From assembly GCF_003594875.1 (NCBI RefSeq), contig NZ_QZEY01000012.1, forward strand, positions 62,001-126,000: 64,000 nt of DNA, given 5' to 3'. Positions 44,601 through 53,388 of the stretch are shown one piece after another. Numbering within the stretch: the stretch's first letter is position 1; every line of letters begins with the position of its first letter. Made by a program: the position numbers and the translations under genes. The notes under the pieces are model-generated. The model was not told the DNA's origin, made no database searches, and worked only from the letters and a program-made list of their open reading frames with translations. This DNA comes from Bailinhaonella thermotolerans (GTDB lineage: Bacteria; Actinomycetota; Actinomycetes; Streptosporangiales; Streptosporangiaceae).

Positions 44601-46535
44601 CGGCTGGCCCGCGGCCGGGGACACCAGCACGCGGTCGGCGGTGATGTCCTCGATGCGCCACGAGGTCGCGCCCAGCACGAACACGTCGCCGACGCGGGAC
44701 TCGTAGACCATCTCCTCGTCGAGCTCGCCCACCCTGGACGCCTTCTCGCCGACCAGGAACACGCCGAACAGCCCCCGGTCGGGGATGGTGCCGCCGCTGG
44801 TCACGGCCAGCCGCTGCGCGCCCGGCCGCCCGCGCAGCACGCCCGTCACCCGGTCCCAGACCAGGCGCGGCCGCAGCTCGGCGAACTCCTCGCTCGGGTA
44901 GCGCCCGGCGAGCATGTCGAGCGTCGCCTCCAGCGCGCTCCGCGGCAAGGTGGAGTAGGTCGCGGAGCGCTTGACCAGCTCCTCCAGGTCGTCCACGGTC
45001 CAGTCGTCCATCGCGACCATGGCCACGATCTGCTGCGCCAGCACGTCGAGCGGGTTGCGGGGGTAGCGGATCTCCTCGATCTCGCCGCCGCTCATGCGCT
45101 CGGCCACCAGCGCCGTCCGCACCAGGTCGCCGCGGAACTTGGGGAAGATCACGCCCTTGGACACCGCGCCCACCTGGTGCCCGGCCCGGCCGATGCGCTG
45201 GAGCCCGCTGGCCACGCTCGGCGGGGCCTCCACGCACACCACCAGGTCCACCGCGCCCATGTCGATGCCCAGCTCCAGGCTCGACGTCGCCACCACCGCG
45301 GGCAGCCGCCCCGACTTGAGCGCCTCCTCGATCTGGGCGCGCTCCTCCTTCGACACCGACCCGTGGTGCGCCCGCACGACCTCGGGGACCGCGCCGCGCG
45401 CCGCGCCCGCCTGCGCCATCAGCTCGGCGGGCACGCCCTCGGGCAGCGCCTCGCCGTGCCGTCTCTCGTGGTGGAGCTCGTTGAGCCGGGTGCACAGCCG
45501 CTCGGCCAGCCGCCGCGAGTTGGCGAACACGATCGTGGAGCGGTGCGCCTCGATCAGGTCGAGCAGGTGCTCCTCGACGTGCGGCCAGATGCTCCGCCGG
45601 TGCTCCGCGGGGCCAGCCACCTCGCCGGGCGGGGGCGGGGCCAGCTCGGTCATGTCCTCGACCGGGACGACGACCTCGACCTCGATGCGCTTGCTCGACG
45701 GGGGCTGCACCACGCTCGCCGGGCGGCTGCCGCCGAGGAACGCCGCCACCTCCGCCACCGGCCGCACCGTCGCCGACAGGCCCACCCGCTGGGCGGGCCG
45801 GTCGAGCAGGGCGTCCAGCCGCTCCAGCGTCAGCGCCAGGTGGGAGCCGCGCTTGGAGCCCGCGACCGCGTGGACCTCGTCGACGATCACGGTCTCCACG
45901 CCGCGCAGCGCCTCACGCGCCTGCGAGGTGAGCAGCAGGAACAGCGACTCGGGCGTGGTGATCAGGATGTCGGAAGGCTTCGCGGCGAACCTGCGCCGCT
46001 CCTCGGCCGGGGTGTCGCCCGACCGCACCGCCACGGTGATCTCCGGCTCCGGCAGGCCGAGCCGCCGCGCGGTGTGCCGCAGGCCCGCCAGCGGGGCGCG
46101 CAGGTTGCGCTCCACGTCCACGGCCAGCGCCTTCATCGGCGAGACGTAGACGACCTTGCACCGCCGGGCGGCGTCCGCCGCCTTGCCCGCCCTCTCCGCT
46201 TTGCCCGCTTTCTCCGTCTTGCCCGCCTTGCCCGGCGTCTTGCCCGGCGTCTTGTCCGCCGCCGCCCCGGCCGTACGGCTCGCGCCCAGGGCCCCGGCCG
46301 GCGTCGCGCCGGCGGGGGACGGGCCGGGGCCCGCGGGCGGGAAGGCCAGGCGGTCGAGCGACCACAGGAAGGCGGCCAGGGTCTTGCCCGAGCCGGTGGG
46401 CGCGACGACCAGGGTGTGCTCGCCGCGGGCGATGGAGTCCCACGCGCCCTCCTGCGCCGGGGTGGGCGCGGCGAAGGACGCGGTGAACCACTCCCTGGTC
46501 ACCGGCGAGAAACGGTCGAGCGCCGAGCTGCTCAT
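41667..46535 (-). CDS. lhr: Large ATP-dependent helicase Lhr
   Basis: Superfamily 2 helicase implicated in DNA repair. About 1622 aa, in the range of bacterial Lhr with its long C-terminal region. Motif I APTGSGKT (45-52), Ia VYVSPMKAL, TTPESLFLLL, DEVH in VIVDEVHAV, SAT in GLSATVRP, domain-2 VFANSRRLAERL, LGIDMGAVD and QRIGRAGH. The Lhr-specific winged-helix and C-terminal half follow. Between motifs I and Ia there is an unusual insert of some 50 residues rich in Gly, Lys and Ala (KTPGKTPGKAGKTEKAGKAE). Start ATG 46535 begins MSSSALDRFSPVTREWF; the open frame runs upstream to 47006 but is unrelated. Confidence 0.95.
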   Translation of the reverse strand: MSSSALDRFSPVTREWFTASFAAPTPAQEGAWDSIARGEHTLVVAPTGSGKTLAAFLWSLDRLAFPPAGPGPSPAGATPAGALGASRTAGAAADKTPGKTPGKAGKTEKAGKAERAGKAADAARRCKVVYVSPMKALAVDVERNLRAPLAGLRHTARRLGLPEPEITVAVRSGDTPAEERRRFAAKPSDILITTPESLFLLLTSQAREALRGVETVIVDEVHAVAGSKRGSHLALTLERLDALLDRPAQRVGLSATVRPVAEVAAFLGGSRPASVVQPPSSKRIEVEVVVPVEDMTELAPPPPGEVAGPAEHRRSIWPHVEEHLLDLIEAHRSTIVFANSRRLAERLCTRLNELHHERRHGEALPEGVPAELMAQAGAARGAVPEVVRAHHGSVSKEERAQIEEALKSGRLPAVVATSSLELGIDMGAVDLVVCVEAPPSVASGLQRIGRAGHQVGAVSKGVIFPKFRGDLVRTALVAERMSGGEIEEIRYPRNPLDVLAQQIVAMVAMDDWTVDDLEELVKRSATYSTLPRSALEATLDMLAGRYPSEEFAELRPRLVWDRVTGVLRGRPGAQRLAVTSGGTIPDRGLFGVFLVGEKASRVGELDEEMVYESRVGDVFVLGATSWRIEDITADRVLVSPAAGQPGKLPFWHGDTAGRPAELGRALGAFLRELAALDPAEAVARVRRAGLDDHAAANLVSYLAEQREATGHVPDDRTLLVERFRDELGDWRVVVHSPYGARVHAPWALAIARRLRERHGFDVQAIHSDDGIVLRVPDTYAEGGEAAPPSGIALFDPDEIERIVTEELGGSALFAARFRECAGRALLLPRRSPGRRTPLWQQRQRAAHLLSVAGDYPSFPVVLETMRECLQDVFDVPELVRLMRDLAAREVRLVEVETAAASPFAASLLFDYVGAFMYEGDAPLAERRAQALALDTSLLAELLGQADLRELLDPDVVVTAEMELGRFDRPPRDEEDLADLLRSHGPLPTSALVERGARPRWLASLEEARRAIRVRVAGEEQWAAIEDAARLRDALGTPLPVGVPGVFMEPVADPLGDLLSRHARTHGPFAASAAAARLGLGVAVVTDTLRRLAGAGRVVAGEFRPGGRGEEWCDAEVLRMLRRRSLARLRREVEAVPVEALAAFTPAWHGIAGHASPPSPDPYGPLPGTAQRLRGAAPADPWATGGEPGGPPRELAGASGHDAGRGPAGAWGGRAGSRAAAMDALVAAVEQLQGAAVPASALETLVLPARVPGYAPELLDELTASGDVIWAGQGALPGNDGWVALYFADTAPLLIPEPAGITMTPLHDQVLDALAGGGALFFRGLSERLGSLDDPALIAAVWDLVWAGRISGDTLAPLRALLGAGRTAHRAPTTRRRRAVLPSRSGPPTVAGRWWLLPSAEGEPARRAQAQTEVLLDRHGVLTRGAVAAERVAGGFSAVYPVLRAYEETGRCRRGYFVESLGGAQFALAGAVDRLRATATTLRERRTDSPDDAPWSARRPETSPRAVVLAAADPANPYGAALPWPDRGGDATHKPGRKAGALVVLVDGALVLYVERGGKTLLSFTDRHLQPAVDALALAVREGALGKLTVERADGAPITGSPLAHALEAAGFHPTPKGLRLRA

Positions 46536-46884
46536 CCCCCCAGTTTGCACACCCTCACCGACAAAAGCGTGCCGGCCGCCCCCGCCGCGCCCTTGACAGG
46601 CCCGGCGGCGGCTTCGAATCTCGGAGATACGGGGGATCGGGGAGCAGGCATCCCGGAGGAGCCGAGAACGCCCTCCACGACGCGCGAGGCACCCGGCCCG
46701 GCGCGGCGGCGGGTCCCCCGGCAGGCCCGGCCGCCCGCCGAACGGGTGGGGGCGCCACGAGGCACCGCGGGTCCCGCCCGGGCCCGCCCCGGGCCACGTG
46801 GCGCTCCCCTCCTCGCGCGGGGCGGCTCCGGCACCCGGTCTCCCGCTGCGGTATCCGGCGGTTGATCGGCTCGCGGGAGCGCAC
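46536..46884. other. 349-bp divergent promoter region (lhr / VOC gene)
   Basis: No gene is supported. A TTGACA at 46593-46598 could be a -35 element facing right, but no convincing -10 follows. Confidence 0.45.
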
Positions 46885-47358
46885 ATGACCACCGAGGACG
46901 AACGGCGCGAGATCCGGCGGCGGCACCTGAGGGAGGTGCGGCACGGCACGTCCGGGTGCGGGGTGCACCACGTCACGCTGATCTCGGGCGATGTGGAGCG
47001 GACCATCCGGTTCTACCAGGACGTCCTGGAGTTCCCCCTGACGACGGTCGCCGAGAACCCCGGCCACGAGGGGTCCAGCCGCGTCCTCTTCGACGTGGGC
47101 GACGGCGACCTGCTCGCGTTCGCCGACTTCCCCGGGCTGGCCCTGCCCGCCTACCGCGAGGTCCTGGGCGGCCTCCACCACATCGCGATCCGCGTCCCCC
47201 CGGAGCGGTGGTCCCGGCTGCGCGGGCGCCTCGACGAGGCCCGGGTGCCGTATCACCAGGAGAACGGCGTCTCCCTCCGCTTCGCCGACCCCGACGGCAC
47301 CCCGCTGGAGCTCACGGCCGCGCCCCCGGCCGAGGCGGAGTCCCCCCACCGCCGCTGA
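46885..47358 (+). CDS. VOC-superfamily (glyoxalase-like) protein
   Basis: 157 aa. Two beta-alpha-beta-beta-beta repeats: GCGVHHVTLISGDVERTIRFYQDVLEFPLTTV and LHHIAIRVPPERWSRLRGRLDEARV..., ending SLRFADPDGTPLELT. His, Glu positions match VOC metal sites. Such proteins include dioxygenases, glyoxalases and drug-binding proteins; no substrate is predicted. The ATG has ggag six bases upstream. Confidence 0.85.
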   Translation: MTTEDERREIRRRHLREVRHGTSGCGVHHVTLISGDVERTIRFYQDVLEFPLTTVAENPGHEGSSRVLFDVGDGDLLAFADFPGLALPAYREVLGGLHHIAIRVPPERWSRLRGRLDEARVPYHQENGVSLRFADPDGTPLELTAAPPAEAESPHRR

Positions 47359-47512
47359 CCGGTCCCCCGCCCGCCCTCCCCCCGTCCGCGCCCCGCGTCA
47401 GCCCGCCCCTTCCGGGCGTTCCGCCCGGTCCGCGCCTCTCCGGGAGTCAGGCCGCGGCGTTTCGCGGCGTTCCCGCCCGCCGGGTGCGCTGTTCCCGGAT
47501 CACCCCGCCCGG

Positions 47513-47548
47513 CCGTACGGCATGAGCGGACCGTACGGCATGAGCGGG
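47513..47548. repeat. 18-bp tandem duplication containing the GTACGGC word
   Basis: ccgtacggcatgagcgg(a/g) occurs twice in direct succession; the first copy completes a GCCGTACGGC palindrome at 47512-47521. Confidence 0.85.
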
Positions 47549-47614
47549 GGCGGGACGGCGGGGAAGTCGGGCGGCTTGCGCACCCGGCGGGGCGGGAGGG
47601 GCGATACTGGGGGC

Positions 47615-47809
47615 ATGCGTCTCACGGAGTTCTGGAATCGGATGAACCGCCAGTTCGGCGCCGGATACGCCGAATCGTGGGCGAAGGACTTCGTGATCGC
47701 TCCGCTCGGGTACCGCACGGTGGAGCAGGCCCTCGCTGACGGGGTGTCGGCCAAGGAGGTCTGGCGGGCGGTCTGCGAGGTCGCCGACGTGCCCGCGAAG
47801 CTGCGCTGA
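47615..47809 (+). CDS. DUF3046 protein
   Basis: 64 aa beginning MRLTEFWNRMNRQFGAGYAESWAKDFVIAPLGYRTV, a near-canonical DUF3046 sequence. These small proteins lie just upstream of recA across actinobacteria; function unknown. The ATG at 47615 is chosen because conservation begins there. Confidence 0.92.
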   Translation: MRLTEFWNRMNRQFGAGYAESWAKDFVIAPLGYRTVEQALADGVSAKEVWRAVCEVADVPAKLR

Positions 47810-47993
47810 GACGCCGGTTCGGCCCGGTGACGCGGGGTAGCCGACGATCTCGGTGGAATGCTGGGGCTCGGGGTGGTACGACAGGATTGAACCCCCTGCC
47901 GGACCCCTATCACCGCAGGTCACCCAAGCGGCGGCAGGGTTCACCATATGTCCGCGTATGTCGCCCCGTGAGCGGGCTCGGGAGGTGGACACA

Positions 47994-48962
47994 ATGACCG
48001 TCGGTCCCTCCCCGACGGTACGACGCAGGAGGCTCGGCATCGAGCTGCGCCGGTTGCGGGAAGCGGCCGGTCTGACCTGCGAAGAGGTCGGCGAACGACT
48101 GGAATGGTCCGCGTCGAAGGTCAGCCGGATGGAGACGGGGCGCGTCCGCGTCCACCCCCGCGACGTGCAGGACCTGCTGGACCTGTACGACGTGCGCGAC
48201 GACGGCGTGCGCGAGGGGCTGGTGGGCGTGGCCCGCGAGTCCCGGCAGCGGGGATGGTGGCACGTCTTCAGCGACGTGCTGCCGCCGTGGTTCGAGGTGT
48301 ACGTCGGGCTGGAGGCCGAGGCCGAGTCCGTGCGGACGTTCGAGATGCACGTGATCCCCGGCCTGCTCCAGACCGAGGCGTACGCGCAGGCGATCTTCCG
48401 GGCGGCCTACCGCGCCGGGGAGACGGGCACGGAGGAGCGGCGGACCAGGCTGCGCATGGCCCGGCAGGAGGCGCTGACGCGCGAGCCCCCGCTGCGGCTC
48501 ACCGCGGTGATCGACGAGGCCGTGCTCTACCGGTGCGTCGGCGGCCCCGAGGTGATGCGGAACCAGATGGCGCGGCTGTGCGAGGCGGCGGCGCTGCCCA
48601 ACGTGACGCTCCAGGTGCTGCCGCTCGCCGCCGGGGCGCACCCGGCGATGGAGGGCGCGTTCTCGATCCTGGAGTTCGGCCGGCCCGAGGACGCCGACGT
48701 GGTTTACCTGGAGCACACGATGGGCGGGCTCTACCTTGAGCGCGACGCCGAGGTGCGGGGGTATGGCGTCGTATTCGAGGCGCTGAGCGCGGCGGCGCTG
48801 TCCCCGGAGGAGTCGACGGCCCTGCTGCGCTCGGTCGCCCGGAACTACGGAAGCGAGTTCGGGGGGAGCGGGGAATGGAGCATGCCACCTGGCGCAGGAG
48901 TCGCCGCAGCGGTGGATCGGGAAACTGCGTCGAGGTCGCGCGCGGCGGAGGCGGAGTGCTGA
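47994..48962 (+). CDS. XRE-family regulator with DUF5753 domain
   Basis: 322 aa. N-terminal helix-turn-helix (RRLGIELRRLREAAGLTCEEVGERLEWSASKVSRMETGRVRVHPRDV), then the DUF5753 domain (FEMHVIPGLLQTEAYAQAIFRAA, LRLTAVIDEAVLYR, LQVLPLAAGAHPAMEGAFSILEF). Such proteins pair with DUF397 partners in developmental and antibiotic control in streptomycetes (WhiJ/AbaA-like systems). Ggaggt lies seven bases before the ATG. Its last 88 bases overlap the DUF397 gene. Confidence 0.93.
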   Translation: MTVGPSPTVRRRRLGIELRRLREAAGLTCEEVGERLEWSASKVSRMETGRVRVHPRDVQDLLDLYDVRDDGVREGLVGVARESRQRGWWHVFSDVLPPWFEVYVGLEAEAESVRTFEMHVIPGLLQTEAYAQAIFRAAYRAGETGTEERRTRLRMARQEALTREPPLRLTAVIDEAVLYRCVGGPEVMRNQMARLCEAAALPNVTLQVLPLAAGAHPAMEGAFSILEFGRPEDADVVYLEHTMGGLYLERDAEVRGYGVVFEALSAAALSPEESTALLRSVARNYGSEFGGSGEWSMPPGAGVAAAVDRETASRSRAAEAEC

Positions 48963-49069
48963 TCAGGGACTCCAAGCGGCCGGACGGGCCCCGGCTGGAG
49001 GTGTCCCGCGAGCAGTGGCGCGAACTGCTCGGGAAGATACGGGCGGGAGGCGCGTGTTCGACTTCATGA
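48875..49069 (+). CDS. DUF397 protein
   Basis: 64 aa with the DUF397 pattern WRRSRRSGGSGNCVEVA...VLIRDSKRPDGPRLEVSREQWRELL. It is the usual small partner of XRE-DUF5753 regulators. It begins at an ATG inside the regulator gene, in another frame, behind a G-rich ribosome binding site, and overlaps it by 88 bases. The recA control region starts directly after its stop. Confidence 0.9.
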   Translation: MEHATWRRSRRSGGSGNCVEVARGGGGVLIRDSKRPDGPRLEVSREQWRELLGKIRAGGACSTS

Positions 49070-49070
49070 T

Positions 49071-49084
49071 CGAACAGATGTTCG
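49071..49084. promoter_or_regulatory. LexA (SOS) box upstream of recA
   Basis: CGAACAGATGTTCG, a perfect CGAAC-N4-GTTCG dyad of the actinobacterial/Gram-positive SOS type. It lies 165 bp before the recA ATG and directly after the DUF397 stop. Confidence 0.85.
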
Positions 49085-49107
49085 GCTAGAGTGAGGGGTG
49101 GCGGAAG

Positions 49108-49116
49108 TTATCCACA
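49108..49116 (+). promoter_or_regulatory. DnaA-box sequence in the recA control region
   Basis: A perfect TTATCCACA lies between the LexA box and the downstream promoter of recA. Confidence 0.55.
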
Positions 49117-49139
49117 GTCGCCGCCCGGCGCCCTTGAAA

Positions 49140-49161
49140 TGTCGGTGGCGGCTCGTAGCTT
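49140..49161 (+). promoter_or_regulatory. PafBC-type (RecA-NDp) promoter of recA
   Basis: TGTCGGTG, 8 bases, then TAGCTT fits the mycobacterial RecA-independent DNA-damage promoter consensus (TGTCRGTG-N8-TAnnnT). It lies about 90 bp before the recA ATG. With the LexA box this suggests two damage-responsive promoters, as known in mycobacteria. Confidence 0.75.
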
Positions 49162-49248
49162 TGTCTCCGTCGGAAGGCCCCCGGACGATCCGGGGGCACG
49201 CCCTCCGGCTTCCCGAACGACAACATCCGACCCGACAGGGGCCCCAAC

Positions 49249-50364
49249 ATGGCAGGTAACGACCGAGAGAAGGCTCTTGAGACCGCGCTCGCCCAGATCG
49301 AGCGGCAGTTCGGCAAGGGCTCCGTCATGCGCCTCGGCGACGACACCCGTCCGCCGATCAACGTGATCCCCACGGGGTCGATCTCGCTGGACGTGGCGCT
49401 CGGCATCGGCGGCCTGCCGCGGGGCCGCGTGGTCGAGGTCTACGGCCCGGAGTCGAGCGGTAAGACCTCGCTCGCCCTGCACGCCGTGGCCAACGCCCAG
49501 CGCGCCGGCGGCATCGCGGCGTTCATCGACGCCGAGCACGCCCTCGACCCCGAATACGCCAAGAAGCTCGGCGTCGACACCGACGCGCTGCTGGTCTCGC
49601 AGCCCGACACCGGTGAGCAGGCGCTGGAGATCGCCGACATGCTGATCCGCTCCGGCGCGATCGACATCCTGGTCATCGACTCGGTGGCCGCCCTGGTGCC
49701 CAAGGCCGAGATCGAGGGCGAGATGGGCGACAGCCACGTCGGCCTCCAGGCCCGCCTCATGTCCCAGGCACTCCGCAAGATCGCCGGTGCGCTCAACAAC
49801 ACCGGCACGACCGCGATCTTCATCAACCAGCTCCGCGAGAAGATCGGCGTCATGTTCGGCTCGCCCGAGACCACGACCGGTGGTAAGGCGCTGAAGTTCT
49901 ACGCCTCGGTCCGCCTCGACGTGCGCCGCATCGAGACGCTGAAGGACGGCACCGAGCCCGTCGGCAACCGCACCCGCGTCAAGGTCGTCAAGAACAAGAT
50001 GGCCCCGCCGTTCAAGGTCGCCGACTTCGACATCCTGTACGGCCAGGGCATCTCCCGCGAGGGCGGCCTGATCGACATGGGCGTCGAGCACGGCTTCGTC
50101 CGCAAGTCCGGCGCCTGGTACACCTACGAGGGCGACCAGCTCGGCCAGGGCAAGGAGAACGCCCGCAACTTCCTGCGCAACAACCCCGACATCGCCGACG
50201 AGATCGAGAAGAAGATCAAGGAGAAGCTCGGCGTGGGTCCCCGCGTCGACGTCCCCGTCGACGAGAAGCCCCCGCCGGCCGCCGCCCCCGCCCCGGTCAC
50301 CAGCCTCACCACCGCCCGGGGCAAGTCCCGCGCCGCCGCGGCCCCCAAGCCCGGCGACGTCTGA
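49249..50364 (+). CDS. recA: Recombinase RecA
   Basis: Strand-exchange and LexA co-protease protein. 371 aa. Conserved [16 protein letters not shown]-loop GPESSGKT, and [20 protein letters not shown] (L2) are present; the C-terminal tail is Ala/Pro-rich. No intein is present. LexA and PafBC-type signals lie upstream. Confidence 0.99.
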   Translation: MAGNDREKALETALAQIERQFGKGSVMRLGDDTRPPINVIPTGSISLDVALGIGGLPRGRVVEVYGPESSGKTSLALHAVANAQRAGGIAAFIDAEHALDPEYAKKLGVDTDALLVSQPDTGEQALEIADMLIRSGAIDILVIDSVAALVPKAEIEGEMGDSHVGLQARLMSQALRKIAGALNNTGTTAIFINQLREKIGVMFGSPETTTGGKALKFYASVRLDVRRIETLKDGTEPVGNRTRVKVVKNKMAPPFKVADFDILYGQGISREGGLIDMGVEHGFVRKSGAWYTYEGDQLGQGKENARNFLRNNPDIADEIEKKIKEKLGVGPRVDVPVDEKPPPAAAPAPVTSLTTARGKSRAAAAPKPGDV

Positions 50365-50375
50365 CGAACCCCGCC

Positions 50376-50398
50376 GGGAGCGCCCCCGGGGCGCTCCC
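50376..50398 (+). terminator. Hairpin after recA
   Basis: A perfect 10-bp stem (50376-50385 with 50389-50398) with a 3-nt loop, 11 bp after the recA stop. It probably attenuates recX expression rather than blocking it, as recX follows on the same strand. Confidence 0.7.
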
Positions 50399-50495
50399 AC
50401 CCCTCCCCGCACGGCGGCCTCGCGTGGCGTCGCGTCCCGGCGCGGGCGGGGCGTGGAGCGTGAGGCGTGGAAGCGGAACGGTGAAGGGCGGCGAG

Positions 50496-51068
50496 ATGAG
50501 GCAGGGACGGCGGCGCGGGCGGGGGCCTGACGGGCCGGCTCCGGGGTCGGGAGCCGACGAGGGCCCGCCGGCGAACCCGGAGGCCGTGGCGCGGGCGATC
50601 TGCCTGCGCCTGCTGACCGGGGCGCCGCGGACGCGGGCGCAGCTCGCCGAGGCGCTGCGGCGGCGGGACGTGCCCGACGACGTCGCCGAGGCCGTGCTCT
50701 CGCGGTTCAGCGAGGTCGGCCTCATCGACGACCAGGCGTTCTCCGCCGCCTGGGTGAGCTCGCGGCACGCGGGCCGGGGCCTCGCGCGCCGCGCCCTGGC
50801 CGCCGAGCTCCGGCAGCGCGGCGTGGACGAGGACACCGTGCGCGACGCGGTGGACCGGCTCGACCCCGATCAGGAGCTCCAGACCGCCCGCGACCTGGTG
50901 GCCCGGCGGCTCCCCGCGACCCGCGGCCTGGACCCGGCCGTCCGCATGCGCCGCCTCGGCGGCATGCTCGCCCGCAAGGGCTACCCCGCCGGCGTGGCCT
51001 TCCGCGTGGTCCGCGAGGCCCTGGAGGCCGAGGGCGCCGACACCGAGTCCCTCCCCGACTTCGAGTGA
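50496..51068 (+). CDS. recX: Regulatory protein RecX
   Basis: 190 aa. Inhibits RecA filament activity. ICLRLLTGAPRTRAQLAEALRRRDVPDDVAEAVLSRFSEVGLIDDQAFSAAWVSSR and the three-helix repeats that follow are typical. Start ATG 50496 is favoured; a GTG at 50481 is the alternative and both have modest ribosome binding sites. The recA hairpin upstream fits low RecX levels. Confidence 0.95.
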   Translation: MRQGRRRGRGPDGPAPGSGADEGPPANPEAVARAICLRLLTGAPRTRAQLAEALRRRDVPDDVAEAVLSRFSEVGLIDDQAFSAAWVSSRHAGRGLARRALAAELRQRGVDEDTVRDAVDRLDPDQELQTARDLVARRLPATRGLDPAVRMRRLGGMLARKGYPAGVAFRVVREALEAEGADTESLPDFE

Positions 51069-51804
51069 GCGGGCCCGCGCTCGCCGTACGACGGGGAATC
51101 GCGGGGCGGGCGGGGCTCTCTTCACCGACGCGATGACGATCAGCACGCGCCCGGATATATCCCTATATGACCGGTGGACTTTCGTCATGTATGACCGGCG
51201 CGCAGGGCCGGCCGCCTTCTGTCACGCCTTCGGCAAGCCGGAAAGCGGGCACGAGACGCACACGACCGCGATCAGGGGAACCGGGCACCCGCGGGGCGCA
51301 TTTCGGGTGCGGAGGGCTTCGGGCCGCTTTCCGGGCCGTTCAGGGACATGTCCCTGGGAAGCGCAGAGGTAACGGCGCGGGCCGCGACGGGTTTCAGCCG
51401 TCCGTTAAAGCCTCCCGTGACGCCCGGACGTCACGGCCCGGCGGGAACGGGCGGTCGCCGGAGCGGCGGGTGGGGTTGGGCGGATTGGCTGCTGGTGGTG
51501 TCTTTGCTTGCTCGTTACCTCGCGGACGCTTAACCTCGACGGCAGTGAGGAGTTACTCCGCGCAGTGCGGATTGCCATAGAGGTGAACGGGACCACGAAG
51601 CCGGCGAGGCTCGGGATAGGTCTCGGCCCGAAATTGGGGCCGGGCGGCGGGTGCTCGTCCGTGTCCGGGCCCGGATGCCCTGACGTCTTCCGGGACGTCC
51701 GGCCGCGGCATGCGGTGCGGCGCCCGAGGGCGGTTCGTGGTCCGCGTCTGCGTGTGTGACGCCTCGCGTCCTGTCGGGTCAGCGCGAGGAGGGCGGTGCG
51801 CACC
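51069..51804. other. 736-bp gap between recX and rny, no supported gene
   Basis: Open frames here are short, lack conserved motifs and are unlike neighbouring proteins. The gap holds the palindrome GGATATATCC at 51153-51162 within an AT-rich island, a nearby repeat of tatgaccgg, and the rny upstream region. Size and AT-rich patches suggest a regulatory or untranslated RNA role, but none can be named. Confidence 0.5.
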
Positions 51805-53388
51805 ATGGAACCCCTGGTTGTGCTCATGGGCGTGGCACTTCTGGCCGCCCTGGTCGCGTTGATCGTCGTGCTCGTGCGCCGTCCCGCCCAGCAGCGCGAG
51901 GAGCAGCGGCGGCGCGACGAGATCGCCGAGGCGCAGCGGGCCGCCGCCGAGATCCTCAGCAAGGCCGAGAGCGACGCCGGGGAGATCGTGCGCAAGGCCG
52001 AGAGCGTCGCGCAGACCGCCGCGCAGGCCGCCCGCAGGGAGCTGGAGGAGGAGTCCCGCGGCCTCAAGCACGAGCTCAAGGAGCTGCGCGCCGACCTGGA
52101 ACGCCGCGAGACCCGCCTGGCCGAGCGCGAACGCCGCCTCGACGAGGAGGCCCGCAGGCTGGAGGAGCGCGCCCGCAAGCTCGCCGAGACCGACGCGGAG
52201 GTGGCCGCCAGGCGCGCCGAGGCCGACAAGATCGAGGAGGCCCGCCGGGAGGTGCTGGAGCGCACCGCCGGGCTGACCGCCGAGCAGGCCAAGGCCGAGC
52301 TGGTCGCGACCATCGAGAACCAGGCCAAGCGCGAGGCCGCCCTGATCGTGCGCGAGATCGAGAACAGCGCCCGCCAGGAGGGCGAGAAGCGCGCCCGCAA
52401 GATCGTCACGCTCGCCGTGCAGCGGGTGGCCACCGAGCAGACCGCCGAGTCCGTCGTCTCCGTGCTCCACCTGCCCGGCGACGAGATGAAGGGCCGCATC
52501 ATCGGCCGCGAGGGCCGCAACATCCGCGCCTTCGAGTCCACGACCGGCGTCAACCTGATCATCGACGACACCCCCGAGGCCGTGCTGCTGTCCTGCTTCG
52601 ACCCGGTCCGCCGGGAGACGGCGCGGCTGACCCTGGAGAAGCTGGTCCTCGACGGCCGCATCCACCCGCAGCGCATCGAGGAGGCCCACGAGCGCAGCAA
52701 GCGCGAGGTCGAGCAGCTCTGCGTGCGCGCGGGCGAGGACGCCCTGGTCGAGCTGGGGATCACGGACATGCACCCGGAGCTGATCACGCTCCTGGGCCAG
52801 CTCCGCTACCGCACCTCCTACGGCCAGAACGTGCTCGGCCACCTCATCGAGTCCGCCCACATCGCCGGCATGATGGCCAGCGAGCTGCGCCTGGACCCGA
52901 TGCTGCTCAAGCGCTGCGCCCTGCTCCACGACATCGGCAAGGCCCTCACCCACGAGGTCGAGGGCAGCCACGCGCTCATCGGCGCGGAGATCGCCCGCCG
53001 CTACGGCGAGGACGAGGACGTCGTCCATGCCATCGAGGCCCACCACAACGAGGTCGAGGTGCGCACGATCGAGGCGGTGCTCACCCAGGCCGCCGACGCG
53101 ATCAGCGGCAGCCGCCCCGGCGCGCGCCGCGAGTCCCTGGAGGCCTACGTCAAGCGGCTCGAACGCCTGGAGGAGATCGCCTGCTCCTACGAGGGCGTCG
53201 AGAAGGTCTTCGCCATGCAGGCCGGCCGCGAGGTCCGCGTCATGGTCAAGCCCGACAGCGTGGACGACATCCAGGCCCAGGTGATCGCGCGCGACGTCGC
53301 CAAGCAGGTCGAAGAGGAACTGACGTACCCCGGGCAGATCCGCATCACCGTCGTCCGCGAATCCCGCGCGACCGAATTCGCCAGATAG
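51805..53388 (+). CDS. rny: Ribonuclease Y
   Basis: Membrane-anchored endoribonuclease that starts mRNA decay. 527 aa. N-terminal helix ([19 protein letters not shown]), a long coiled-coil (residues about 30-200), KH domain ([27 protein letters not shown]) and HD domain with LLHDIGKA. The ATG at 51805 is 12 bases after gaggaggg; the GTG at 51796 is too close to it. Confidence 0.95.
   Translation: MEPLVVLMGVALLAALVALIVVLVRRPAQQREEQRRRDEIAEAQRAAAEILSKAESDAGEIVRKAESVAQTAAQAARRELEEESRGLKHELKELRADLERRETRLAERERRLDEEARRLEERARKLAETDAEVAARRAEADKIEEARREVLERTAGLTAEQAKAELVATIENQAKREAALIVREIENSARQEGEKRARKIVTLAVQRVATEQTAESVVSVLHLPGDEMKGRIIGREGRNIRAFESTTGVNLIIDDTPEAVLLSCFDPVRRETARLTLEKLVLDGRIHPQRIEEAHERSKREVEQLCVRAGEDALVELGITDMHPELITLLGQLRYRTSYGQNVLGHLIESAHIAGMMASELRLDPMLLKRCALLHDIGKALTHEVEGSHALIGAEIARRYGEDEDVVHAIEAHHNEVEVRTIEAVLTQAADAISGSRPGARRESLEAYVKRLERLEEIACSYEGVEKVFAMQAGREVRVMVKPDSVDDIQAQVIARDVAKQVEEELTYPGQIRITVVRESRATEFAR

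Noticed and set aside
40096-46865. Very long open frames (over 1700 aa) overlapping gluC to lhr on both strands
   Set aside because: They are shadows of the GC-rich lhr and glu genes; their translations are low-complexity Arg/Gly/Pro/Ala strings, while the lhr frame shows all helicase motifs.
51133-51580. Two small plus-strand open frames between recX and rny
   Set aside because: No motif, weak starts and mutual overlap in different frames.
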